A stretch of 64,000 bases of DNA from contig NC_003279.8 in assembly GCF_000002985.6 (NCBI RefSeq), positions 310,001 through 374,000 of the forward strand, read 5' to 3'. The notes beneath the pieces were generated by a model. The model made no database searches. It saw nothing but the letters and a program-made list of their open reading frames with translations, and was not told the DNA's origin. Source of the DNA: Caenorhabditis elegans (Eukaryota; Nematoda; Chromadorea; Rhabditida; Rhabditidae). The stretch's first letter is position 1. Every line of letters begins with the position of its first letter. Shown here in pieces: positions 11,801 to 22,612 of this stretch. The position numbers and the translations under genes are program-made.

Positions 11801-13352
11801 CTCGATGTCTCGCTTCATATAATCCAGTGGCTCATCCTCGAACAGTTCCATATCCTGTTGACGAAGCAGAAGGTTCTGAACGCACACGTTCTCGGCGAGA
11901 GTCTTCAGAACGCCTTCACCAGTGAAGTGTCCCTCGTAGTACTGTCGCTGGCTGACCATCGACAGAAATTCCAGCGCGGCGCACACCATCGTATCGTATC
12001 GAGTGTCGGGGCCGGTAGACTTGAGCAGATTCCAGACGGCAAGGATGATGTCGGGCACGAACTCGGAGATCTCCTCCTCGTAGCGTTGCGAGTAGAGCGT
12101 GAAGATCTCACAGATCTCGTGCTTAAGCTCGTCCAGAGTTGTAGGTTCTCCCGAGTTGGAGGTCTGCGTCGGCGCGTCGATTTGCACGAGATGCAAGAAG
12201 TGTGGCATCCAGTCCTTGAGATGATCCTCGAAGTATTCCGGAATCTCCTGTGAGCACAGAGAATGGTAGACTTTTGCAATGAGAAGTAAGACTCGGAGCC
12301 ATTGGGCGATCTCGTCGGCTCCGAGTTGATCCTTCCGCTGTCCCACCTCCATCATGTTCCGTAGCAACAGAGTTAGAGGCTCTTGGGTCTGAAAAATCGG
12401 TTCTTTTTATTTGTAACTGAAAAATCTGGGGAGAAAACAGTTTTTCGGTCCAAATTCGAGACTGACATTCAGATTTCTTCAATTTTTTGGCTCAAAAATT
12501 TTGAAAATTTGTCCATTTTTATAGGAAAATTATCAATTTTCGCCAAAAATTCCTCATTTTTGCTTTAGTTAAAATTTTTGACTAAAAAATCATAAAATGT
12601 TGAATTTTTCACGATTTTTCGGAAAACAAGGCCAGCTTTAGCTAGCTTAAATGTCTAATTTTGGTCATTTTTTAGGGTCAAAGCGGACAAAAATTCAACT
12701 TCCGACGGCTGCGACGTAAAAAAGTGGCCAAAATTGGGGATTTTAGCTGAAATTAGCCAAATTTTGAGCCAAAACGCAACTCACGCTCAGTAGACACTTC
12801 TTCAGCTCTTTCCAAAGCTCTGCTGACTTGGATTCGAATCGGAATTTGCGGAAAATCTGCTCCATCGACGCCAGCGAGGCCACCAGGTGATTGAGATCCG
12901 CTCCGTTCAGGAATTTCGACAAATATGGAACCAAATCTGGCCATTTTTCGGGAAAATCTCTCTGAGCGATGAGATACAGAGCATTGGACAGGATTTCCTG
13001 AACATTTGATTTTGTATTGAACATCGCTTCGAGAAGCATGCTTCTGAACTGCTCCTCGTCTTCCTGGCCCATTTCTACCTCTGGTGCCGGGCCCTGAAAC
13101 AATTTAAATATAAAATTCACGCATTTATTCAAATTTTCCAACCCAATTTCTCTTCACAAAATTTTTCAAAGCGACAGCCGCGGCGATTCGGATCTGCGGA
13201 GCAATTTGTTGCTGTTCGTTGACCACCAGTTGAAGAATTTGAATGATATAGCCTGGATTTGATTGCAGCGAGCGGAGCGCTTCTTCTCCACGCTTGCGAA
13301 TCGCAGCATCCGGCTCCAGAGTCTGCTGGAGAGCTGCTCCGATTTGCTCCAT
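8825..13352 (-). CDS. xpo-2: Exportin-2 (CAS/CSE1L homologue), importin-alpha re-exporter
   Basis: Exports importin-alpha from the nucleus with RanGTP so that it can be reused. Exons (minus): 13352-13143, 13093-12785, 12388-11075, 10417-9738 and 9128-8825. These give 938 aa, close to the usual 960-970 of CAS proteins. The N-terminal importin-beta-like segment (LQQTLEPDAAIRKRGEEALR, with NPGYIIQILQLVV) is typical. The FPEKWPDLVPYL motif near residue 125 is a strong CAS signature, as are LPCLGEIVQNLL and the Cse1-type C-terminal half. The ATG directly follows a TTTTCAG acceptor (13353), indicating trans-splicing at the start codon. The last junction splits a Val codon (GT|T) and uses donor GTTAGT at 9737. 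Introns 3 and 4 are long and extremely A/T-rich. The gene is divergent from the NOP14 gene. Confidence 0.94.
9129..9737 (-). other. Last intron of the exportin-2 gene
   Basis: About 610 bases of homopolymer-rich A/T sequence with repeated ATCGAAAA and CGATTTTT words. I see no embedded gene or RNA. Intron 3, at 10418-11074, is similar. Confidence 0.7.
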
Positions 13353-13859
13353 CTGAAAATAGGGAAAAATAGCTGTTTTGGGGGTGAAATAGGGAAGAAT
13401 TAGGTGAAAGGACAAAGATAGTTTAGCTTAAAACTTGAAATCTAAAATTTCCGGTCAAAATATTAAAGTTTTACGCAATTTTTCGCAGGCCCGCGGGGAA
13501 TAAACTCGCAAAAATTCGCAAAAATAAAAAAAAAATTTCAAAAGTGTGAAGTGTTTGCGTACAGCGCACCCGACCCGACGCGCAAATTTTTTTCATTATG
13601 TTCTCTGTTTTCACTGATTTTTACTGATTTTTCCTAGTTTTCCCTTGATTTTCTTCAAATTTTCCACTTTTTCAGCAAAACGTGCATAAAAAAATAAATT
13701 AAAACATTTCAATTTTCAAAACTTTGCAAAATAAAGGCGTCGTTGCGTACAATGCGCACGACTTGACGCGCAAACTTCCCAATTTTTATTCTTAAATTTT
13801 CCTGGATACCCCTGGTTTTTTCTCTGTTTCCCCCCTAATTTTTCGCATTTTCAGCAAAC
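13353..13859. promoter_or_regulatory. Shared divergent promoter region, xpo-2 / NOP14
   Basis: 507 bases lie between the two divergent start codons. Both sides end in spliced-leader-type acceptors (13353 on minus, 13854 on plus). Two similar GCGTAC and GACGCGCAAA words appear near 13557-13590 and 13742-13770. No coding exon is visible. Confidence 0.5.
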
Positions 13860-16800
13860 ATGGGTGTTGATAAAAAGCAAAAGCAACGAAAAACCAATCC
13901 ATTCGAGCTAAAATTCAACAAATCCAAGCATGACGTGAGTTTTTCAGAGTTTTGAAGAAAAAATCGATTTTCTCGCAGATTCTCGGCCGGAAAAAGGGCG
14001 CACAAGTTGGAGCACCGACTGCGTCACGAAAACGAGCTCACGAGCAACGTGAACAGACGCTAGGCGTAGAATATGACCGGAAAAATAAGATTAGCAAAAT
14101 TGTCGACAAACGGCTCGGCGAAAAGGACGGAAAAAGCGAGGAGGAGAAGGGCGCGATGAGATTCACAGAGGAAAGAGTCAAAAATTATAAAAGAGCATCG
14201 AAATTCAACTTGACAGATGATGGAGATGAGGAGGAAGAAGGTTTATTCCGAAATAAATTGAGAAAAATTTTAATAAAGTAAATTTCAGTACTTACTCACA
14301 AGGGAAAAGCGCTCTCGGACATTGAAAAATACGACAAATCGATGATTTCCGACTCGGATGACGATGAAGAGCCGGGAAATTTGGGCTCAAATATGGTAAA
14401 AGTGGCTCATTTCGGTGGTGGAGAGAAGACCGCCGAGGAGCACGTCCGCGAAAAAATCAGCCGAGAGGATATGATTTCGAATTTGATTGCGAAAACGAAG
14501 CTGGCGCGTCACGAGAAGCAACAGCAGAAGGATGAGCTCGAGCTGATGACAGAGTCGTTGGATTCCAAGTATCAGGCTTTGATGGGCAAAATGAAGGCTT
14601 CATTTAGGCCGACCGGGCGCCAGCCGCTGGAAAAAGATGATTACGACAAATTGGTACGGGAAACATCCCGGTTTTCTCCAAATTTTTAAGATAAAAGATA
14701 ATTATAAATTTAGAGTGAAAATCGATTTTTTTCACAATTTTTTAGTGGAAAACCTAAAACCCAAAAAACTTGATCTGAAAATGCTAATTTTTAACCATTT
14801 TTGCTATGGAAATTGGAAATTTTCATTAATTTTGCTGTAAAAGTTGAAGAAATCCAAGTTTTAGCTTTGTAATCAGAGAAAACACTGTAAAATTATTTCG
14901 GAATTTGTGCAATTTGAAGTGAAAAATAAAACATTTAACTTCTTATCGCGAAAGAAATTGAGCTGAACTGAGAATTTTTTTGACGAAAAATCATTAAAAA
15001 GTCAATTTTTTTGACAAAAATTCGAGAAAAGTCGGTTTTTCTTTTGACAAAAATGACGAAAAAGGCAATTTTTAATTTAAAAAAATAAATTTTTCGCCGA
15101 AAAATAACTTTAAAAAAGTCGTTTTTTTACAAAATAAAACAATTTAAAATAACTATTTTTCGACAAAAAAATTAAGAAAAAGCCAATTTTTTTGTTTAAA
15201 AAATGATAGAAAAAGGCTTTTTTTTTGTTTCTTCGCCTAAAAAATCAAGAAAAATAGGTTTTATTCCATTTTTTATCCAAAAATTATTATTTTTCCAGAC
15301 AATCACCTTGAAAACCGAAGCCGACGCTCGTGCCACCCCAGCAGATCGTAAGCTATCCGAAGAAGAAGAAGCTCTGAAAGAAAAAGAACGTCTGGAAACT
15401 CTCGAGGCCGCCCGTATCTCGAAAAATAATGCATTTTTCAACGCAAAATCTCATTTATCAGCCGATGCCGACGTTGATATCGATGCTGGATCGAAGGCCG
15501 ACGCCAGAAAAGTTCAGGCGAAAAATTCGAGATTTGAGGTCAAATTTGACGATGAAGGTGGCCTGATCGATGAGGATACGGTGGAAAAATCCAGGATTTT
15601 AAAGAAAAATCTGGATGGTTCTGATGAATCTGACGATGACGAGGATCTAGAAGATGAGGAAGAGGATCTGGATGATCTACTGGAAGATGAGGATGAGCTG
15701 GAAGAAGATTCCGATGATGAGGAAGCTCAGGAAGCCCAAAAAGTCGTCAAAAAAGCGAAAAAATCTGCTCCAGAACCCGCTGAAACTCTGCCATTCGTAT
15801 TCGAAATGCCGAAAAACTATAAAAAATTCTGTGCTCTTCTGGAAAAACACTCGGAATCGATGGATTTAGTGCTGGAACGACTCGTGAAATGTCATCATCC
15901 GAGCCTTAAAGAAGGAAATAAGAAGCGTCTGAATAAGCTTTTCCTCTTGTGTTTAAGATGGTTTGATGATATGTCGAAGGAGGAATTGACAGCGGAAAGT
16001 GTGAAGGAAATGAATTTAGCGCAGGAAACTATGCATGCGTTGATGAAGGTAGCGATTGGATGGAAAAGCTGAAAAATTACCGCACTTTTTAATCTGAAAA
16101 TTGAAAAAATTCGAGAATTTTTGACCTAAAATTTTGAAAAATTCCCGATTTTTATACCCCAAAAATTGCAAAAAAGTCCCGATTTTTTACCAAAAAATGT
16201 TTTAAAATCCCCGAATTTTTTACCTAAAAATTGCAAAAAAGTTTCGATATTTAGACCCAAAAATTGCAAAAAAGTCCCGATATTTTTACCAAAAAATGTT
16301 TTATAATCCCCGAATTTTTGACCTAAAAATTGCAAAAAAGTCTCGATTTTTAGACCCAAAAATTGCAAAAAAGTCCCGAATTTTTTACCAAAAAATGTTT
16401 TAAAATCCCCGAATTTTTGACCTAAAAATTGCAAAAAAGCCGGTTTTTTTACAAAAAAATGTTTTAAAATCCCCGAATTTTTGACCGAAAAATTGCAAAA
16501 AAGTCTCGATTTTTAGACCCAAAAATTGCAAAAAAGTCCCGAATTTTTTACCAAAAAATGTTTTAAAATCCCCGAATTTTTTGACCTAAAAATTGCAATA
16601 AATTCCAAAAACTTTGGCCAAAAAATTAAAAAAAATACCCGAATGTTTGACCCAAAAATTGCAAAAAAGCCCCGATTTTTTGAGAAAAATCATGTGAAAT
16701 TAAAACCTTTTTTTTTTGAAAATCAGTCTCGAAAAAAAAAAGAAAAACCAGGAAAATCATGAAAATTTAAGAAAAAAATCATTAAAAATAGGAAACGATC

Positions 16801-19800
16801 ATGGAAATATTTTTAAAGAAACATTATATAAAAAATCATTAAAATTTCAGAAAAAAAATATGGAAAATCCTGAAAATAAAGAAAATAATATTAAAAATTC
16901 AGATTAAAAAACGCAAAAAATTCAACAATTGAAAAAAATTTCAAATTGTTTTTTGCAGTTCGACATTCAATACGGAGTCCGATGTGTGCGTGCTCTAATC
17001 CGTCAACACTGGAAAGGCCGCCAGGATAAACAGAAGAGTAGCCCAGTGTCATTTGGATTAATCTCTGCAATTCGTCTTGTTTCCGGCCTCTTCCCAGTTG
17101 CCGATTCCTGGCATCCTGTAGTGGTTCCGGCTCTTTTTTTGGCAACTGAAGCACTTTGCTCGGCGAAATGTGCCAATTTGAATGCGTTGGCTAAACAAAT
17201 TCAATTGGCTAATGCTATTGTTGAATATGTGTCTGAATCCAAGAGGTAATACTTGGAAACGAACATTTAAATAGGCAAATTTTGAAAAAAATACTGAAAG
17301 CTTTGATATAAAATAGGAAAAGTAACGAAAAAAAAAGCCAAAACCACCAAAAATATTATTTTCAAAAGCTAACTCAAAAAATTTAAAATTCAGAATTGTC
17401 GCTTAAAAAAATCTATTTTTTTCGATATCGAAAAAAGATTACTATAAAAATTCAAAAAAGCAATTTTTTAAAATATAACTTGATTTTTTTTTCTGAAGTT
17501 CATTTTTTAACAAATAATTGCATTAATTTTCCATTTTAATGTTAAAAAAAAGCGAATTTTTCAAAAATTGATATAAATTTTGTTTTGGCAATTTTTAGAT
17601 CAGAAAACATTGAAAAAATACAAAAATCCCGTTTTTTTTTAAATTAATTTTTTAGAAAAAATTGCAATTTTTCAAAAATCTTCCGGTCATTTCTCTATTT
17701 TTAAAAAATCTCTCGTCTCTTTTAAAAAAATTTAAAAAACCGAATTATCGAAGCGTATCAAAATTTTGAAATTAAAAAAAAAACCGAACTCCATTTTTAC
17801 GAAAAATCCGAAAGTTGAAAATTGTTTTCAATAAAATAAATTTCAGATACGTCCCCGAGCTGGTCGCATTTGCTCGAAGTGCTCTTCTGCTTGCAGTTAC
17901 AGAGAAAAGTGAGAAATTCGCGACAAATGGATTCCCGATTTCCAAGCCACACACGGAAATGTTATGCTTTGAGGAGAAGGTAAATTTATAAAATTTGTTT
18001 TTTTGAGCAAAAAATTGGTTTTTTTTTTTGGTTTTCTCTTTAAAAAAATTTGCTTAAAAACGCTCAATATTTAAAAAAAAAACTGGCAAAATCGAATTTT
18101 ATAATATAAATTAAAAATTTTGTTCAAATAAAAATGATTTTTTTTTGAAAATTTAGTTTTGAAAAATTTAAAATTAAATTTTAAATTTTCACAAAATTGC
18201 CAATGATAAAATGTTCACTTTTTCTTGTATAAAACTGCTTGAAATTTTTTAAAAGCAATTTTCCGAAAAATAATTTTTTAATAGATTTCTGAAAAACCGA
18301 AAAACCACCGATTGAAAAACGAAAATCAAGTTTTTTTCCGAATTTTCTATTTTTAACAAATTAAATATCAATTTTGCACATACAAAACGGTTAAAAAAAA
18401 ACAAAAAAAATTGCCGAGAGCCAAAAAAATTTAAGTTTCAGCGATTTTGAAATTTTTTTTTTAGGAAACACGGTCTCCTCGGGTGGAAACGAAGGGGGAG
18501 GGAGATTGCTTGCGCGTTTCACCGATGCGCCTTTCGCGTGCTGGCGCACTTCTGAATATTGAATTATTTTTGCGGAAAAAATTCATTTCTTCTATGAAAT
18601 TTTCTTGAGAAAGCAAAGGAAAGATGATGAAATGAATTTTTAAAATAGTTTTCTCAGTTAAAAAGAGAATACCTTGCTGCAAAAGGTTAAATTTATTGAA
18701 AAATTGAGAAAATAAGAAGTTTATCTTTGTTTTCACTACATAAAGTGGGGAAATCTCAAAAAAATTTGAAGACAATTAAGAAATATAATTAAATATATAG
18801 CCTGAAAGTCAAATAAGAAATGAAGGTTTGGTCACAAACAATTTTATTTTTGAATTGAAGTTTTGAGAAATGATCATGTGCCAGAATCACTAAATCTGAG
18901 ACATTCAGCCCAATTTCTTTAATTTTCTGTGATTTTATCATGGAAGTGTGGCTTTTTCTGTGATCTTGCCAGTTTTAACAAGTTGAAATTGGAAAATCGT
19001 GAAGTGGGAAACTAGCAGTGAAGCTTCCAAAAATTTCAAGCCTTACTGAAAGGAAAGTATTGGAAACTAAAAACGAAAGCTTAAGAAGATACCGTTTTTA
19101 TATATTTGAGTTTTGAAAAGCCTTAATAGGTTTTAAATACAGTTTTCTCAAGAATTCAAACTTGTAACGATTAAGTTGAGGCACAGAATAAGATGGTAAT
19201 ACTAAGTTATGTTGAAAAAAGCCAAGAAAGACTGAAAACATTGCTTTCAATCTGATTTTTTGTAAGTAATGTAATGTTGAAACATTATTCTTCATAGTTC
19301 AGCACTTTGTATGGCTTATTTGAGCCCAAACGTACAGTAGTATGTGGCAAGAAATAAAATATTGTGCCAACAAAATTGGAGCCGAAAAACCCATGATAAA
19401 ATGTTTAATACGTGTATTGCTCTAATAAAATACCAAATATTAATTAGATTCACTGTCTCGACTCTTTTTAATTCAGATTAATAACTTTTAGCTCCTCTTT
19501 TTAACGAAAAATTATAACTGGATTTCACAAAAAGAGTTCGATCTGAGTTCTTTCAACAGGTACATAGACGAATTATATCTTAAAATGACGAGAAAAGTTT
19601 GCTCTATAAACGTTATCATTGCAGGTTATGAGAAAAACAAATAAAAATTTAATTTTAAAAAATCCGAAAATTCAGTTGTTATTTTCAAACAGTTCGTTAT
19701 GCATTTCCACCGAACGGTTTCCGATAATTTTTGTTTCTCCACTTTCGGTTCAGTCTACTTTATAATTGTTATCATTTTGAAATAGAAAAATCGACGAAAA

Positions 19801-20728
19801 ACTAATAAAAATCGAGGGAAATCACTCTTCAACGGTGAAATCTCGGTGGACGCAATGAAGCTGCAGCATTTCAAAAAAATTTTAGAAGCAATTTTGGTCA
19901 TTTCAGCTTCAAAAAGCTTTAAAACTTAAAAAAATTAAAATTCATTTCAAAAAATTTGAAATTAGTCATTTAAAATATAAAAATTAGAAAAATTCTAATT
20001 TTCAGCGAATTTTCAAATTTATTTTTATTTCAGAAAAATTCAAATTTTGGCTTTCAAAAAAGCTTACAAAATATTAATTTTTAAAAAATCTAACTTTCCC
20101 AATTTTTCAGTACACTGGCCCCGCACTCCAGCCAATCTCCCTGACCACAATCTTCAACAATTCCCCATCCGATCCATCTCTAAAGCTTCACGTTCTTCGT
20201 GCTCTGCTCTCCCTCATCCAACATCTCCGTGTAATCTACTCCAACCAAAATGAGACCTATTCTATCGTTTTCAAGCCATTCCTCCGGATTTTGGAATCAA
20301 TTCAAGCCAAAAATCTTCCAGCCGAGGTCCAGGAAGAGCTGGAGACTCTGTGCGCCTCAATGAAGGCTGAAATTGGAGCCAAGTGCCGTCTGGTGCACCT
20401 GTCGCTGGTGAAAACCGAAAAGAGCATGCTGAAAATGCTGGAACCCCGTTTCGAGTGGGATTTCGATCCGGAACGCCCACATCACGGACCCAAAGACGAG
20501 AAGAAGAAGCTGACGAAGAATCTGAGGAACGAAAGACGCGGAGCCATCAAGGAGCTCAGAAAGGATACGGCATTCTTGGCCAGGAAGCAATTGTCGAGTG
20601 TCAAGACGAAGGATCGTGCGAGAATTGCGGCCACGAAACGTGTCATGGGCGGTCTTATGCAGCAGCAGGGTGAATGGAATAAGGAGAAGCGTACGGCGGA
20701 TGTTGAGAAGAAGAAGGACAAGAAATAA
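13860..20728 (+). CDS. NOP14 homologue, nucleolar small-subunit processome protein
   Basis: Needed for 18S rRNA maturation and 40S assembly in the nucleolus. Exons: 13860-13934, 13979-14240, 14289-14653, 15299-16048, 16959-17245, 17847-17979 and 20111-20728. Total 829 aa, close to the roughly 830-860 of the family. N-terminal residues NPFELKFNKSKHDILGRK match the family motif NPFE-(K/R)---K-K-(D/E)-LG-K. LGVEYDRKNKISKIVDKRLG and DLTDD-type NLTDDGDEEEEGL are also classic. A long acidic run (ESDDDEDLEDEEEDLDDLL) lies near residue 350, and a basic coiled tail ends KKKDKK. The C-terminal YTGPALQPISL and EPRFEWDFDPERPHHGP segments are diagnostic. The start lies 5 nt after an acceptor at 13854. Intron 2 is only 48 nt; the last intron is 2.1 kb. 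I recall the locus as Y48G1A.4 but give no symbol. Confidence 0.95.
16100..16690. repeat. Intronic minisatellite in the NOP14 gene
   Basis: Words of the type CCCCGAATTTTTTACC, AAAAATTGCAAAAAAG and AAATGTTTTAAAATCCCCG recur about every 98 bp (starts near 16195, 16296, 16393, 16457 and 16555). Shorter internal repeats run at about 33 bp. It fills most of intron 4 and begins about 60 bases after its donor. The copies are uneven, so this is an old array. Confidence 0.75.
18465..19875. other. 1.4-kb compositional island inside NOP14 intron 6
   Basis: This part of the 2.1-kb intron lacks the monotonous A/T runs of its neighbours. It opens with a GC-richer patch (GTCTCCTCGGGTGGAAACG, GATGCGCCTTTCGCGTGCTG) and ends near GAAATCTCGGTGGACGC. 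No reading frame over about 100 aa has family resemblance, and I found no matching termini. It may be an old insertion. I cannot identify it. Confidence 0.35.
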
Positions 20729-22612
20729 TTTAAATTTTCCTATTTTTTGTTTGTTGAAAATGACTTTATTTGGCAAAAAAAACCCCTAAATTTCAGTTTT
20801 TCTCGATTTGTTGAAAAATAGTCAAAAAACTGATTTCTATGTTATTTTTGGTCAAAATTTGCCTTTTTCAAACATTTTTTTTGCCATTTTTCCTCCATTT
20901 TTTGTTATTTTTTTTTTTCGTTTTGTTATGAGATATGTTTCTGTTTTGTTGACATTTTTTATTATTGAAAATTAAACGAGTTTTCTGAATTTTTTTGTTC
21001 AATTTTTTTGAAATTTTCCGTTTCACATACGTTTGTCAATATCTCGATTAATTTTTGAAGTTTTCCAATTGACTCGCGCATTTTCTAAAAAGTTTTTAAA
21101 CTTTACATTGAAAATACCCCTCTAACTCGAATATCTGATTTTATTGGAATTTTGAGTTTTTTTAGGTTAAAAAATTCTTGTGCTAAAATCATCCATTATA
21201 GTTCGTAAGTCAGCAAATTTTGGCTCAAACTTAGAGCGATTTCCAATTTATGGAGTTTTTTGTTCAGAATTCTCGAAATTTTCTCATTTCTGGAAATTTT
21301 GAGTCTACGAGTCACACAGTTGTTCCGTAATTAGCTTCACTTACATCTCCTCAACTCTGCAAACTCTCAAACTTTCGGGAAAGGGTCTCGCCACGAAATC
21401 ACGGGTGGGCGGCAATTGCAGTTCGGCAAATTGCCGGTTTGCCGGAAATTTTCAATCCCGGCAAAATTCCGTTTGCCGGAAGTTTTTAAACGGGATCTTT
21501 TATAAGACGGAAACACTTAAAACTGCCATTTTTAATTTTTTGCCCGTTTTCTCTAAATATTTTCATAGAATTTACTGACTTTTTAGGATAGATGTTTTCA
21601 TGGGATGTGCACATGTTGTTCCGGCAAATCGGTAATTGCCGAAAATTTGAAAAACGACAATTTGCCAAAAAAATCGTTTGCCGTTCACCCCTGTATTGTA
21701 CCATTTTTGGCGAAAATGCGCGTAAATTAATATGCTTGCGTGTGTAATATTTCGTTCATATATTCTAAATATACGCACCTTTTGAAATATTCATAATATA
21801 TGCATTTACGTACGTTCGAGAATATTTTGGGAATACACATTTATCATCATTCCCACCCGTTGCCATAGTATCCTCATCCCCGCCCCGCCCCGCCCCTTTC
21901 TCTCATTTCCTCTTCCAAATCCTTAATGGCTCATCCGGTCATTGGAGAGATATGGCAGATGTGGCGGTTTTGACGAATGTTCTGGAGAACTCGAATTTTA
22001 TATAACTATTAGACAATTTCGATATTAAAAACATTTATATGTAAAATTTTCAATTTTTTGAATTTGCTCGCCGAATTTTGACTTTCTGACAATTGTGTGT
22101 CGATTTACGAGGGTTATGTATATTTACGATATGTTTTTAATCATTATCGAATGCTGATTTCCGTTTTTCTACGAGTTGTCTTCATTTTCGTTGGTTTTTT
22201 TTTGTTTTTTTTTTTTGAAAGTGTATTTTTTAAGGTCAAAAAACTAGAAAAATATTCAGTTTTCAGTCAGGAAAACCATTTATTTGGTTTTTTCAATATT
22301 AAAAAAATTATTGGGAAAAATGAATGAAACTCGTCGAAAAACGAAAATCATCATTCGATAAAGATTAAATATTTCGTAAATCGACACACATGTCTCCGCC
22401 GCGAAAAATCGAAATTTCATAGAGGCATAAAAATTCACAATATTTTAGTTTTTTTATTTTTTATTTTAATCCAAATCCCTATTCATGCTTAGATTTTTAG
22501 GTGTTTTTCTGTAAAAAATCAAAAAATTGTATATTACTCATAAATTTTTCCAATTTTCTCAAACCTTGGATCTCGCCACGACATTATTAAAAAATTCCCG
22601 TTTTCTGCAGAA
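20729..22612. other. Intergenic region NOP14 to daf-25, with one inverted repeat
   Basis: It contains the NOP14 3' UTR, then an inverted-repeat-like block at about 21400-21700 built from CAAATTGCCGG and TTTGCCGGAA words (left, CGGGTGGGCGGCAATTGC; right, GCCGTTCACCCCTG). This is followed by about 900 bases upstream of daf-25. Near 22090-22110 and 22374-22392 are GTCGATTTACG and CGTAAATCGACAC words in opposite orientation. No gene is seen. Confidence 0.55.

Noticed and set aside
10979..12253. 424-aa plus-strand reading frame
   Set aside because: It is antisense to exportin-2 exon 3, whose minus-strand frame has clear family motifs. The plus-strand product is Arg-rich and resembles nothing.
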